The notes below the pieces were generated by a model that worked only from the letters and a program-made list of their open reading frames with translations, was not told where the DNA came from and did no database searches. Below, piece by piece: positions 1-7,943 of a stretch of 63,547 nucleotides of DNA. Position numbers and translations under genes: made by a program. The DNA lies in contig JAFTPT010000030.1 of NCBI GenBank assembly GCA_017463155.1, positions 1 to 63,547 on the forward strand, given 5' to 3'. Within the stretch, counting starts at the first letter, position 1. Each line of letters opens with the position of its first letter. The DNA is from Blautia sp. GTDB lineage: Bacteria > Bacillota > Clostridia > Lachnospirales > Lachnospiraceae.

Positions 1-20
1 AATGTATTAGCTGAAGCCAT
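1..20 (-). CDS. Possible 5' end of a gene leaving the window
   Basis: On the minus strand an ATG at 20 is preceded by an AAGGAGT ribosome binding site (29-35, nine bases away) and opens M-A-S-A-N-T before the window ends. Six codons cannot identify a family. The strong ribosome site is the only support. The structured segment upstream would suit a mobile-element leader, but that is inference. Confidence 0.25.
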
Positions 21-123
21 CTGTGGGTACTCCTTCGTGTAAGAGTTTGGTCGCTAATACACTATCGGAGCACAGGTGGCTTTTCAATATGAAACTGTCA
101 ACTCAGGCTGCATGAGTACCCAC
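3..123. other. Inverted-repeat-rich structured segment at left edge
   Basis: Three interlocking inverted repeats are visible: TGTATTAGC (3-11) with GCTAATACA (53-61), perfect; AGCCATCTGTG (15-25) with CACAGGTGGCT (71-81), one mismatch; and GTGGGTACTC (23-32) with GAGTACCCAC (114-123), perfect. The pairs cross one another, so a folded RNA would contain alternative or pseudoknotted helices. On the minus strand it lies just upstream of the possible start codon at 20. It could be a structured leader, a regulatory RNA or the end of an insertion sequence. Confidence 0.35.
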
Positions 124-340
124 TATCATGCCAGAAGCCTCAAAAAAATCAGGGATTAAACAAATGATCCCACCCGCAGGCAAAAAAAGTCTGAAGCTGA
201 AGAATATACCTCAGCGCTTCTTCCTTTTCCATACCATGCCTCACAATCTCAAAAAAACCATGAACAAACGAGCTGCAGAGAAGATGGACAAGCTGCGGTG
301 TTGCCCTGCCGGACGAAATGACATCATTTTCAGTGCTTTG
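124..340. other. No recognisable gene
   Basis: Between the structured segment and the stop of the XRE regulator I see no coding pattern with a ribosome site, and no convincing terminator. An open frame of 83 codons at 128-379 on the plus strand lacks a ribosome site, overlaps the regulator and has no family features. Confidence 0.4.
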
Positions 341-769
341 TCAAGGCCTGGTTTTCATGTTATTGACCATATTGGCTAAAGCCAGAAAACTTTCCTCCTT
401 AACAAGGGCCAGCCCCTGCCCTTCATCCCCCAGGACCATCAGCTGGTCACCCGGGGATATTTCAAACAGCTTTCTAGCCTTGGCCGGAATAACGATCTGA
501 CCCTTCTCGCCCACCGTCACCAGTCCAAACAGGTGTTTTCCCTTCGGGGGAACGGCTAGCCCCAGGTTTTCATCCGGCTCATAGTTAGCCAGATCATCCA
601 GTGACACGCCGAAAATATCCGCGATCTGTTTGCATTTATCTAGATCCGGGACTGTTTCGCCGGATTCCCATTTGGCCACGGACTGCCTTGTAACGCCGAG
701 CTTTTCCGCAATATCCTCCTGTGTCATCTGCAGCAATTTGCGCATCTGTATCAGATTGTCATGAAACAT
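341..769 (-). CDS. XRE-family regulator with C-terminal AbrB-like domain
   Basis: A 142-residue DNA-binding protein. An N-terminal HTH_3 domain spans about residues 5-60 (QMTQEDIAEKLGVTRQSVAKW carries the helix-turn-helix). A SpoVT/AbrB-type swapped-hairpin domain follows at about 83-125, with the typical GQIVIPAKARKLFEISPGD signature. The pairing of two DNA-binding folds is seen in Clostridia and suggests a dimeric repressor or transition-state regulator. The start follows a GGAG site, and its ATG directly abuts the stop codon of the upstream acyltransferase, so the two are translated from one message. Its target may be its own operon (inference). Nothing in the sequence shows an effector-binding domain. 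Confidence 0.85.
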   Translation of the reverse strand: MFHDNLIQMRKLLQMTQEDIAEKLGVTRQSVAKWESGETVPDLDKCKQIADIFGVSLDDLANYEPDENLGLAVPPKGKHLFGLVTVGEKGQIVIPAKARKLFEISPGDQLMVLGDEGQGLALVKEESFLALANMVNNMKTRP

Positions 770-1855
770 TTAACTCTCCTTCTTCCCTTTTATTCCCAGT
801 ACAGCCCATCTGAAGAACGGGATTCTGGAAATAACGGCGTATAAACCGTAGCCAAACACAAATCCTGCCAGTAAACTCAATGCATAACATAAAGGTGCAG
901 GCATCAATCCGGGCTTTGCAATGAAGAGCGCAACGGATGAAATGCCAAGATAATGGAATACGTAAAGCCCGAAGCTGTGTCCGGACATCCATTCTGTAAA
1001 TGCTGTGCTGAAATCAAGATATCTCGCCATACCCGAAAGCATTGCCAGAGAACCGGCATAAGCACATAGCGAAAACAGGAACCCTCTGTTGATCGGCTTA
1101 TCGGCGTAGTTCCTGCCAAAATAAAGGACGGTGAACAGGACGCATACCGCTGCCGCCAGCACGATCAAAGGCACCGCGATCGTCCTGAGCTTTGCCATGA
1201 CCGGATCATTGGAGAAAACGTAGTATCCGAGGATGAAAAACACAAAATAAAAAGCGAATCTGTAGACAGATATGATCGGCGTGTTCAGGATCTGTGCCGA
1301 ACCCCAGATCGGGAGAAGCATAAGGGCTGCTGCCCATATGGGAGTTCCGGCCCCTGCCTTCAGCAGCTTTCCTTTTTCGATCTTCTTAATAACAACAAGC
1401 ACCATACAGTATATCCATAGCAGGTGCATGTACCAAAGGACACCGCTTCCGGATGCGACCATGATCAAAAAAATGACAAAGCCGGGAACGCCTTCGGCCT
1501 TCAGGCCGTCGAATCCGCCTCCAAGGGACATGCTTACGTATCCCTGAATGAATTGAAAGACCAGAAGGCCGATCGTTGACGGGACCAGAAGCTTCCGGGT
1601 TTTCGACATCAGGAATTCTTTGTCCGAATGACGTTCCAGATACAGTCTGGCGCTGATTCCCGAAACGATAAAAAGGACCGGCATGATCCAGGGATAGACC
1701 AGATACTGGAACGCATCGTAATACTGGACCGGCAGATCGGTGATCCTGCCAAGACCGCCAAGAACGCCCTCCGCATTATACATATAAAACACGTGGTAGA
1801 TCACCACAATAACGACGGTGATCCAGCGGATGTTGTCCAAATAATGTTTTCTCAT
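770..1855 (-). CDS. Acyltransferase-3 family membrane protein
   Basis: A 361-residue integral membrane protein of the acyltransferase-3 family (OafA/YrhL/OpgC group), which moves acyl groups from a cytoplasmic donor to surface sugars or lipids. The family start is visible: YLDNIRWITVVIVVIYHVFY, with the conserved His at the end of the first membrane helix. About ten hydrophobic segments follow through a basic C-terminus. The length is usual for single-domain members. It is co-transcribed with the XRE/AbrB gene, whose start touches its stop. The acceptor substrate cannot be told from sequence. Confidence 0.85.
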   Translation of the reverse strand: MRKHYLDNIRWITVVIVVIYHVFYMYNAEGVLGGLGRITDLPVQYYDAFQYLVYPWIMPVLFIVSGISARLYLERHSDKEFLMSKTRKLLVPSTIGLLVFQFIQGYVSMSLGGGFDGLKAEGVPGFVIFLIMVASGSGVLWYMHLLWIYCMVLVVIKKIEKGKLLKAGAGTPIWAAALMLLPIWGSAQILNTPIISVYRFAFYFVFFILGYYVFSNDPVMAKLRTIAVPLIVLAAAVCVLFTVLYFGRNYADKPINRGFLFSLCAYAGSLAMLSGMARYLDFSTAFTEWMSGHSFGLYVFHYLGISSVALFIAKPGLMPAPLCYALSLLAGFVFGYGLYAVISRIPFFRWAVLGIKGKKES

Positions 1856-1888
1856 ACATATCCCACCTTTGCAATAAATCTTAACATC

Positions 1889-1917
1889 ATTCTATTGCAT
1901 ATTGAAAGGCGAGTCCA
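1889..1917 (-). promoter_or_regulatory. Putative sigma-A promoter of the acyltransferase-XRE operon
   Basis: On the minus strand, TGGACT (1912-1917) and TAGAAT (1889-1894) are separated by 17 bases, about 35 bases upstream of the acyltransferase ATG. The -35 box is weak and the -10 box is good. Confidence 0.45.
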
Positions 1918-2000
1918 CCATGTAAACTTAACATTTCCGGGCGTTTTATGTTCGAATTCGTTGCTTATCACATATTGCTTTGTGAGCAGGCGTTTTCTTC

Positions 2001-2485
2001 CTACAGAATCTTTAATGGCTTCCAGCGGAGAAAATCTCCGGATACCAGATGATAGGTACGCCCGCGATACTCCCCGTGGATACTGTCATGGAACCGGCTT
2101 TCGCCGTGGCAGTGCGCATAGATCACCTGTTCCGCGCCGTATTCCTCTGCCATATCCGTAAAACCACTTCGCTCTTCCAGGATGCTGGTCGGAGGATAGT
2201 GCAGGAACATGATATATTTCCGGTATCCATCCGCCTTCGCAAGCTCAAAGGATCTCCGCAGCCGGGAAAGCTCGCGGTCCACCAGCTTTTTAGCATGCTC
2301 CTCTGCCGCTTCATCCCAGCCTGTGATCCGGCCACGTCGGTCCAGATAAAAAGGTCCTTCAAAAGTGAAGCCCTTGGTTCCGACAAGGGCGTAATCCTGA
2401 TAAACCTCGTAGCTGTCCTGTAAAAACGTCAGCCGCGGCTGGTAAAGTTCGTTTAACTGCCCGGTCTTCTTTATGTCCCAGAACA
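2001..2485 (-). pseudogene. 3' half of a metallophosphoesterase gene split by a prophage
   Basis: This fragment begins at the phage junction with codons for M-F-W-D and runs to the natural stop. It carries the downstream metal-binding motifs of calcineurin-like phosphoesterases: FLHYPPT and AHCHGES. The N-terminal motifs are at 7649-7907. Joining 7907-7649 to 2485-2001 gives 744 bases, exactly 248 codons, and restores GNHD followed by MFW. An ATG happens to fall at the junction (2486), but without the first metal ligands a protein from it should be inactive. I see no ribosome site for it. Confidence 0.9.
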
Positions 2486-4050
2486 TGTCCCTGTTCCTTT
2501 ACAAACAGTAAAAAATCTTCCCCGGCTATTATAACCCCGGCTATCAAATCAAGCTCTATTATCATGTGCTTATCTTTTGTAACCGTGATTTTCTTTGTAT
2601 GCTCTAAGATAAAATCTATCTTACTCTCTTCAAAAGCCAAAGAATCCATCCACTTATCAAGCTCTGTATCAATGTTTTCAAGGTAGTAATCTATCTCTTT
2701 TACATCTTCATTCTGAGTAACCTGTAGCTCTATTTCATAGTTTTCAATCTGAGCCTCAATTTCTTTAAGCCGCTTCACATAATCCCCTTTAGGGATAAGC
2801 CCATCTATATAGGCATCTGTAAGCCGCTCTTTCTTCTCTTCCAGTATGTGTAAATCTTTCTTTTGCCTCTCAGGGCTTCTATTTTGCCCTGTAAGCCCTT
2901 TTCTGATTTCCCCTAACCAATTTACCCATGATTCTCTTATAACGGCTCTATGAGGCTGTAAATCGCTTGTAAGCCCCCTTATGATTTCTCTTACCTTATT
3001 CTCTGATATTGTTACCCCATCTGCACAAGCTATAGTTCCTTTGGCTTTTTGGGCTGAGCACTTCCAATACATATAGGGCTTATCTTTATATTTCTGTGTG
3101 TGCCCCCACATTACACTACCACAAGAGGCACAATACAATTTTCCGCTGAGCTTTTCTTTACCCACTTTCTTACCCCTCCCATCATGCCTAATAGCTTTTG
3201 CTTTTATGTTATTATTTACAGTTTCCCACACATCTTTACTGACAATAGCCGGGGTAGCATCCTCAACTATTACCCATTCCTCCTCAGGGTTAATAACTAT
3301 CTTTTTCAGGTTAAAATCCCTATGGTGTCTATTTAGTACTACTGTACCCTTATTTCTCTCATTCTTTAAGATTCTGAGGATAGTATCTGTATTGTATGGT
3401 CTGCCTACCCTGTTTCTGTACCCATTCTGATTCAGGTACTCCATAGTTTTCCGGGCTGAATCTGTTTCAAGATATTTCTCATAGATTAGCCTCACTACCT
3501 CAGCCTCTTTTTCATCAATAACCCACTCACCATCCCTCATAGTATAACCGTACATCTGAGGGCTACCCATAACTGTAAACTCTTCTCCATTTTTAGCCTT
3601 TTCCACTCTTCTCCTGTTAGCGTTATTGAGTTTCTTACTCAGATCCCGGCTAAACTCTTCCGCTAAAATAGCCTTGATACCTGTTATGAGGGCATTATCT
3701 GAGGTGTAAAAGCCTCCATCCAGATAGATATAGAGCTGTTTACCGTTGGTTATCATTCTATCAAGGAAAATATACCAGTCTTTAACATTCCTCATAAGCC
3801 TGTCCTGAGACTTGATTACAATGATATCAAAGGTATCTTTTTCCAGATCATCAAAGAGCCGCCTGTACTCATCCCTCCTCTTTGAGGTAGTACCGCTTTT
3901 TCCCTCATCTATGTAACCATCTATCAGAATCCAGCCTTTTTCCTTTATCGTATCTTTGCACTCCTGTACTTGCTTAGGTAGAGCCTTTAGCTGATTCTCT
4001 TCCTCAGTACTTACCCTTGCATAAAATACAGCCCTGTTTCCTTTACTCAT
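2359..4050 (-). CDS. Large serine recombinase (phage integrase)
   Basis: A site-specific serine recombinase that catalyses integration and excision. The resolvase domain is at about residues 5-150 with catalytic Ser14 in FYARVST and the arginine motif SQDRLMRN. The recombinase domain follows, then a zinc ribbon with CASC and a later Cys pair (about residues 310-350), then a coiled coil. The start at 4050 is preferred because it has a GGAAG site and because the promoter -10 box overlaps any earlier start. In the integrated state the frame crosses the attachment core at 2486-2489 and ends in host DNA (563 residues). In the excised circle it would end after 18 other residues at 7594-7596 (539 residues). 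Confidence 0.95.
   Translation of the reverse strand: MSKGNRAVFYARVSTEEENQLKALPKQVQECKDTIKEKGWILIDGYIDEGKSGTTSKRRDEYRRLFDDLEKDTFDIIVIKSQDRLMRNVKDWYIFLDRMITNGKQLYIYLDGGFYTSDNALITGIKAILAEEFSRDLSKKLNNANRRRVEKAKNGEEFTVMGSPQMYGYTMRDGEWVIDEKEAEVVRLIYEKYLETDSARKTMEYLNQNGYRNRVGRPYNTDTILRILKNERNKGTVVLNRHHRDFNLKKIVINPEEEWVIVEDATPAIVSKDVWETVNNNIKAKAIRHDGRGKKVGKEKLSGKLYCASCGSVMWGHTQKYKDKPYMYWKCSAQKAKGTIACADGVTISENKVREIIRGLTSDLQPHRAVIRESWVNWLGEIRKGLTGQNRSPERQKKDLHILEEKKERLTDAYIDGLIPKGDYVKRLKEIEAQIENYEIELQVTQNEDVKEIDYYLENIDTELDKWMDSLAFEESKIDFILEHTKKITVTKDKHMIIELDLIAGVIIAGEDFLLFVKEQGHVLGHKEDRAVKRTLPAAADVFTGQLRGLSGLRPCRNQGLHF
2486..2489 (-). other. Attachment site, recombinase side (hybrid junction)
   Basis: The core TGTC (GACA on the minus strand) joins phage DNA above 2489 to host DNA below 2486. 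The phage half-site (minus strand, 2510 down to 2490) begins TTTACTGTTTGTAAAGGAAC and mirrors the half-site at the other end of the element with three or so mismatches. Confidence 0.8.
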
Positions 4051-4086
4051 CCTGTACACTTCCTTTATCTTGCATAGATAAAACTT

Positions 4087-4115
4087 ATTATACACCTTTT
4101 TGAAAAAATGTACAG
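4087..4115 (-). promoter_or_regulatory. Putative recombinase promoter
   Basis: TATAAT on the minus strand (4087-4092) lies 17 bases from CTGTAC (4110-4115). The -10 box is a perfect match and the -35 box is weak. It sits 37 bases upstream of the recombinase ATG at 4050. Confidence 0.5.
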
Positions 4116-4119
4116 CACA

Positions 4120-4167
4120 AAAAAAAATGAGGGGCTACCTCAGTCCCTTACTACTGAAATAGCCCCT
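4120..4167 (-). terminator. Intrinsic terminator after the endolysin
   Basis: The stem AGGGGCTA (4130-4137) with TAGCCCCT (4160-4167), plus inner pairing TCAGT/ACTGA, is followed on the minus strand by a run of T. It ends the lysis transcript before the recombinase promoter. Confidence 0.8.
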
Positions 4168-4187
4168 ACTCTAAATAACCTTTTGAG

Positions 4188-5744
4188 TTATAAGAGTGTC
4201 ACATCTTCAATTTTTACCCAACTGATAATATTATCAAGGAGTACCCTATCGGATTTCACCTGAATAACCTTATAAGCCGAGCCTTTTACAAAGCTTGCAA
4301 TCTTCTGACCTGTTGCATACTTTGTAGCGGTCTTTTTCACCCTCACCCGGCAACCTACAAAGAATTTAGCCCCCGGAATCTTGATTTTCTGCCCCACGTT
4401 GATAACATCGGGATTCTTAATCCCATTGTAATCTACCAAAGCCTGTACAGTAGTTTTGTATTTCTGAGAAATAGCCCAAAGGGTGTCCCCCTTCTTTACT
4501 GTATAGGTCTTATCAGCGGTTTCTTTTGCCTCTTCCTTAAGCTTGTCCTCTTCTTTCGGCTTGTCCTCTGTCTTTTCCTCCTGAGCGTAATTAGGAACGG
4601 CAAAGCCCCTAATATAACCCCATCCAAAGGGTACAGTCCTTCTATCAACCTTGCCGCCGTTGGTATTGCCCTCAATGACAACAAAGGTTTTCTTAGAAAG
4701 ATTTACGCTCTCTACAATACCGATATGATCCGCATAACCATCATTAGGCTGAGTAGAATCATCCCAATTATAGAGCACAATCCAGCCCGGAGCCGGGGTA
4801 AGTGTACCATCTTCTTTCCAGATCCCTTTAGCCTTGAAAATCTTAATGTGTTCCTCACAGCCACACTCTACACCACCGATAAGGTCAACCGCATTATTTA
4901 CAATAAATGCTGTAGATGTAGTAGTATCACAGTAAGCATCTGTATAAGTTACCTGATAATTTCTCCCGGCTCCCGGATGAGCCTTAATATAAGCATTGTA
5001 AGCATCAATGATTACTTTATGGCTCCTGTCTGATCTTTTCAATCCTACCCATCCAGCCATAGTAGAAATAATCTGTTTAGCCGTTACTCCCACCTTACTC
5101 ACCTCTTTCTTTTCTTCTTTGGGGCTTTCCTCACTCACCTTACTTTTCAGAGTGTTGTAAACAAATTTCTGCCTACTCTTATAAGCCCCTACCTGATTAC
5201 CTGTATCAGTACTACAGGCGGCATAGAGATTATCAAGGGTATAAGGCTTAGCTGTCTTACCTAACACCCTTTTCATAGCACTGTAGCCGCCTTGATGCCT
5301 AAAATTAGCGCACATCATACAAGCCGCCTGAGAGGTTACTCCCAGCTTTTCAGCCTCAGCTACATACTCTTTCATCTGAGCATCAATCAAAGCATCCTGA
5401 GCGGCTTTACCCGGCTCAGAAGAGATAATAGCTTTAATGGCTTTTGCTTTAGCTGAGGTTTTCTTAATCTGGTATTTACTCCAGCTCTTAGAAAGATCAC
5501 CCTCAATCCCGGCTGTATCAAGTTTTCTAAAGGTGTCGGGAGCTTCTGCTAAAATCTTCTTTAACAGTGTCCGGGCTTCATCTGCATACCACTGTCCAGC
5601 ACCAATAGTAATAGCTACCTCATTTGAGGTATTTGTATTAGCCTCAATCAGTGAGGTATAATCAGCCCCTCCATACACCTGTCCACCTGTTTCTACTGCA
5701 TAAATGATTTTTCTCAGGATTTCTATATTCTTTGCATTTAGCAT
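4188..5744 (-). CDS. Phage endolysin with CHAP and LysM domains
   Basis: A modular peptidoglycan hydrolase of 518 residues. An N-terminal lysozyme/glycosidase-like domain (about 1-200, with VETGGQVYG near its start) is followed by a Lys/Glu-rich linker. A CHAP amidase/endopeptidase domain spans about 220-380; Cys in [10 protein letters not shown] and His in YADHIGIVE are the probable catalytic pair. A LysM wall-binding repeat ([17 protein letters not shown]) and an SH3-like C-terminus complete it. The start at 5744 has GAGGTGG seven bases upstream. The holin gene is the upstream neighbour. The protein looks intact, unlike the tail genes, so it may still lyse cells if expressed. Confidence 0.9.
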   Translation of the reverse strand: MLNAKNIEILRKIIYAVETGGQVYGGADYTSLIEANTNTSNEVAITIGAGQWYADEARTLLKKILAEAPDTFRKLDTAGIEGDLSKSWSKYQIKKTSAKAKAIKAIISSEPGKAAQDALIDAQMKEYVAEAEKLGVTSQAACMMCANFRHQGGYSAMKRVLGKTAKPYTLDNLYAACSTDTGNQVGAYKSRQKFVYNTLKSKVSEESPKEEKKEVSKVGVTAKQIISTMAGWVGLKRSDRSHKVIIDAYNAYIKAHPGAGRNYQVTYTDAYCDTTTSTAFIVNNAVDLIGGVECGCEEHIKIFKAKGIWKEDGTLTPAPGWIVLYNWDDSTQPNDGYADHIGIVESVNLSKKTFVVIEGNTNGGKVDRRTVPFGWGYIRGFAVPNYAQEEKTEDKPKEEDKLKEEAKETADKTYTVKKGDTLWAISQKYKTTVQALVDYNGIKNPDVINVGQKIKIPGAKFFVGCRVRVKKTATKYATGQKIASFVKGSAYKVIQVKSDRVLLDNIISWVKIEDVTLL

Positions 5745-5799
5745 CCTTACCACCTCAATTTTCAAAATCAAAGAGGGTACTCATTGAGTACCCCCTACA

Positions 5800-6063
5800 T
5801 TAGTCCCTGTCTTTTGTCTGTTTAATAAGCTGATTAGTAAGCACTGTTACCCCTGTCACAAGTACCCCCTGAATAATGGCATCCGGGATAGTAATACCAG
5901 CACCAAGCCCGATAGCAATAGCCGCCGCTACCCCGATTACCAGAAGAATCCACGGAATCACCCAATCTGTAATTTTAGGGGTATTCTTAATCAGAGCACC
6001 GACAATATACAGCACCGGGATAAGGATAAGCATCTGCTCAATCAAATATTTTTCAAAATCCAT
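5800..6063 (-). CDS. Phage holin
   Basis: An 87-residue membrane protein with two or three hydrophobic helices (about 8-27, 34-55 and 62-78) and a charged C-terminus ending QTKDRD. Size, topology and position directly upstream of the endolysin are those of small clostridial phage holins, which open the membrane at lysis. The ribosome site AAAGGAGGTAC precedes the ATG. The exact holin family is uncertain. Confidence 0.85.
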   Translation of the reverse strand: MDFEKYLIEQMLILIPVLYIVGALIKNTPKITDWVIPWILLVIGVAAAIAIGLGAGITIPDAIIQGVLVTGVTVLTNQLIKQTKDRD

Positions 6064-6094
6064 AACTGTACCTCCTTTACCATGTGACTATTAG

Positions 6095-6132
6095 AAAACC
6101 CCGGCTTACCCTGTCACAAAGATAAGCCGGGG
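6095..6132 (-). terminator. Hairpin upstream of the holin
   Basis: CCCCGGCTTA and TAAGCCGGGG (6099-6108 and 6123-6132) form a perfect 10-base stem. On the minus strand TTTTCT follows. It lies between the small coiled-coil gene and the holin and could reduce read-through into the lysis genes. Confidence 0.65.
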
Positions 6133-6157
6133 TAGATAGTTTAGGATCACCTCCTAA

Positions 6158-6466
6158 CTATTTTCTATCCTCCGGGCTATTAAGCCGCTCTACAGTATCA
6201 ATTCTGTGATGAGCTGATTTTACAGACTGTTCCACAACTACCAACCTTTCAGAAAGCTCCTGTACATCCTTCTTTACTGAGGACATATCTGATTTAATTT
6301 CCCTACAATCAGTAGCTATGTTATCCAGCTTCACATTAACTTTAGCCTGTTCTGCGGCTCTCCTCTCAATCTCGGAGGCATCTGCTTTTTTGAGATTTCT
6401 TAGCCCACTGTATACCGCAAAAGCTACAGAAATAAAGCTAAGCAACATTGCAACCTCAATGGTCAT
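6158..6466 (-). CDS. Small phage membrane protein with coiled coil (XhlA-like)
   Basis: About 102 residues: an N-terminal membrane helix (MTIEVAMLLSFISVAFAVYS) followed by a long heptad-rich helix (about residues 30-100). This is the plan of XhlA/haemolysin-like proteins encoded beside phage holins, which attach to the membrane and assist lysis. The start with GGAGGTG upstream is preferred to an in-frame GTG three codons earlier. Similarity to XhlA is by architecture only. Confidence 0.7.
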   Translation of the reverse strand: MTIEVAMLLSFISVAFAVYSGLRNLKKADASEIERRAAEQAKVNVKLDNIATDCREIKSDMSSVKKDVQELSERLVVVEQSVKSAHHRIDTVERLNSPEDRK

Positions 6467-6490
6467 AATAAACACCTCCGGGGGATAGAT

Positions 6491-6664
6491 TTATTCCTCT
6501 ACAATGACAGCCTCATAACCATCTGTAGTAAGAATAGTGTCAACATCTGCTTTCCATTTTGCATAAATCTTAGTAGCCACAAAGTAGGCTCTGTACTTAG
6601 CCTTACCCTGTTCCTCAGACCTATCAGCGGCTTGCTCTACCATTCTTGCAATAAAAGTACTCAT
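6491..6664 (-). CDS. Small phage protein of unknown function
   Basis: A 57-residue soluble protein starting MSTFIARMVEQAADR with a strong AGGAGG site eight bases upstream. Similar short proteins rich in Lys, Tyr and acidic residues follow tail-fibre genes in clostridial phages, but I cannot assign a function. The ATG three codons earlier is too close to the ribosome site. Confidence 0.6.
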   Translation of the reverse strand: MSTFIARMVEQAADRSEEQGKAKYRAYFVATKIYAKWKADVDTILTTDGYEAVIVEE

Positions 6665-6669
6665 GCTAT

Positions 6670-6864
6670 TCATCCTCCTTTACCACAAGTATCAGCATAG
6701 CCCTCTTTTACCAGCTCATTCAGCTCTGTATAGTGAATGGCAAATTCCAGACAAGCCGGGGCAAGAGCTGAAAAAAAGATACTACCCTCAGTAGTATCTA
6801 TATCATCCCTTGCATCATCTATAACTCTGTCTAAGATTTCTTCATATGTCTGATCCTCATACAT
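6670..6864 (-). pseudogene. Baseplate J-like protein, truncated to 64 codons
   Basis: The N-terminus (MYEDQTYEEILDRVIDDAR, then EGSIFFSALAPACLEFAIHY) is the typical start of phage baseplate J/gp47 proteins, which usually have about 350 residues. Here the frame stops after EGYADTCGKGG, next to the ribosome site of the following small gene. An internal deletion has removed the rest of the gene and the tail-fibre region that normally follows. Its start overlaps the DUF2634 fragment by eight bases, which is normal phage gene packing. Confidence 0.8.
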
Positions 6865-7123
6865 CTATCTCTACCTCCCCAAAATCAGTAAGAAGAGTAA
6901 AGGTAATTCTGATTTTCGCACCGTTTACCTGTATCTCCAAATTTTCTAATCCTGAGATATATGGGTGTTGAGTTATGCACTCCTCAATAGTTCTTTCAAC
7001 CTCACTCTCTAAGTATTCCTGAGTATATGAGTAGCCTAACAACTCAGTGTATTCCTCACCAAAGTCCCATGAGTAAATAGCCCATTCATACCGCTTAGTC
7101 CTGAGAGCTGATTGCACCCACAT
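6857..7123 (-). pseudogene. Phage baseplate protein fragment (DUF2634/XkdS-like), C-terminal part
   Basis: The 88-codon frame keeps the conserved end of DUF2634/XkdS tail proteins: QSALRTKRYEWAIYSWDFG, an acidic helix, then two beta strands. The N-terminal half is absent. Upstream the DNA reads instead as the N-terminus of a helicase in another frame, so a deletion has fused the two genes near 7110-7130. The apparent ATG at 7123 is probably accidental. Confidence 0.75.
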
Positions 7124-7506
7124 AATAGCAGATCATAGCTTTTATATCCGATATTAAAAGCCTCAATTTGATGAGGATAAGGGGTAGTTTTAAACTCAAA
7201 TGGTATAACAGGCTTTATCCCCTCTAACCTCTTTCTCACCTCTAAAGCGGTATCAGCCGCCGCTCCAGCTTCTTTCCTCACTATCTGCCTCAGATATTTA
7301 GAATCAATATCTATACTCTCTTCCCCAAAGATACCTACCAGATTCACAAGCTCATTAGCCGGGATTTCCCACGCTCTCTCCTCAGGTAAATACCGCCTGT
7401 TTCTGAGCCTCTTAATCTTTTCTACAGTATCCGGGCTGTATCTGAATGAAACCACAAAAGCATCCGGGAAATAGTGTCCTTTTTCAACCTTTCTTAATTT
7501 CAGCAT
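7036..7506 (-). pseudogene. N-terminus of a phage SNF2-type helicase, cut by deletion
   Basis: The frame opens with a GGAGG site and MLKLRKVEKGHYFP. It has the small N-terminal domain common in phage SNF2-like helicases, then TPYPHQIEAFNIGYKSYDLLL, the Q-motif that normally leads within a few residues to the GKT Walker A box. At that point the sequence switches into the baseplate fragment in another frame, so about 370 bases are real helicase sequence (roughly 7130-7506). The remaining ATPase domain is lost. Confidence 0.75.
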
Positions 7507-7523
7507 AAAAATAAACCTCCTTA

Positions 7524-7550
7524 GATATTACCCACTTTCTTAGTAATATC
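7524..7550 (-). promoter_or_regulatory. Short hairpin in the leader of the helicase remnant
   Basis: GATATTAC (7524-7531) and GTAATATC (7543-7550) form an 8-base stem just upstream of the AGGAGG site of the gene starting at 7506. It could be a phage operator or an mRNA hairpin. Confidence 0.35.
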
Positions 7551-7648
7551 CAAAGAGGCTATAAGATTTTAAACAAAACTTATATAATATCTTTTATGCG
7601 GCTATCTTCAATTCTACAGAATATCCCTTTACAGTTTGTAAGGGAATG

Positions 7649-7652
7649 TGTC
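7649..7652 (-). other. Attachment site, distal side (hybrid junction)
   Basis: The same TGTC core joins the host metallophosphoesterase 5' half (above 7649) to phage DNA (below). On the minus strand the phage half-site reads CATTCCCTTACAAACTGTAA. Combined with the half-site at 2490-2510 it forms a dyad of two arms of about 21 bases centred on the dinucleotide GA, the architecture expected for attP of a large serine integrase. Confidence 0.8.
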
Positions 7653-7907
7653 ATGGTTGCCCCTTGTCAGGATCTTCCGGCCGGGCAGGTCGCAGATATA
7701 CTGCAGGTCCAGCTCACATTCCGCCAGGTTCTTTCCCCAGCTGTGATCGCCGACGAGGACGAGCGTATCCTCTGCGGTTAGCATATTCATGCAATTCTTC
7801 CGGAACTTCTCTTCATGTTTTTTCCAGACCCGATCATGCAGCTGCCCCGGCGCCTTCAGCACGGACTGGTAATGCAGATGCAGATCCCCAATGGCATATA
7901 AGCTCAA
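7649..7907 (-). pseudogene. 5' half of the split metallophosphoesterase gene
   Basis: It encodes MSLYAIGDLHLHY, then VGDHSWG and RGNHD, the first three metal-binding motifs of calcineurin-like phosphoesterases. After D86 of GNHD the host sequence stops and phage DNA adds TFPYKL before a stop. The rest is at 2001-2485. The repaired protein would have 247 residues with all five motifs. It is the last gene of a minus-strand operon after the nuclease-helicase and MazG-like genes, 36 bases from the latter. Confidence 0.9.
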
Positions 7908-7943
7908 GCTGTCACCTCGTTTTTATTCTCCCGGTCTTATGCT

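Larger units (their letters stand above)
2486..7648. mobile_element. Decayed prophage, 5163 bp, inserted by a serine recombinase
   Basis: The island is clearly AT-richer than its surroundings. It holds a large serine recombinase, endolysin, holin, a small coiled-coil membrane protein, fragments of tail baseplate genes and the N-terminus of a helicase. Its limits are set by the 4-base crossover core TGTC (plus strand), present at both 2486-2489 and 7649-7652, and by the exact repair of the host reading frame when the segment is removed. Capsid, terminase, portal and replication genes are missing and two tail genes are truncated, so it cannot make phage by itself. Integrase and attachment sites look intact, so excision may still be possible. 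Confidence 0.9.

Noticed and set aside
128-379. Small plus-strand gene of 83 codons
   Set aside because: It has no ribosome site, overlaps the XRE regulator end, and shows no family features.
2123-2386. Separate gene over the metallophosphoesterase fragment
   Set aside because: Another-frame shadow; only the frame ending at 2001 carries the phosphoesterase motifs and joins the 5' half.
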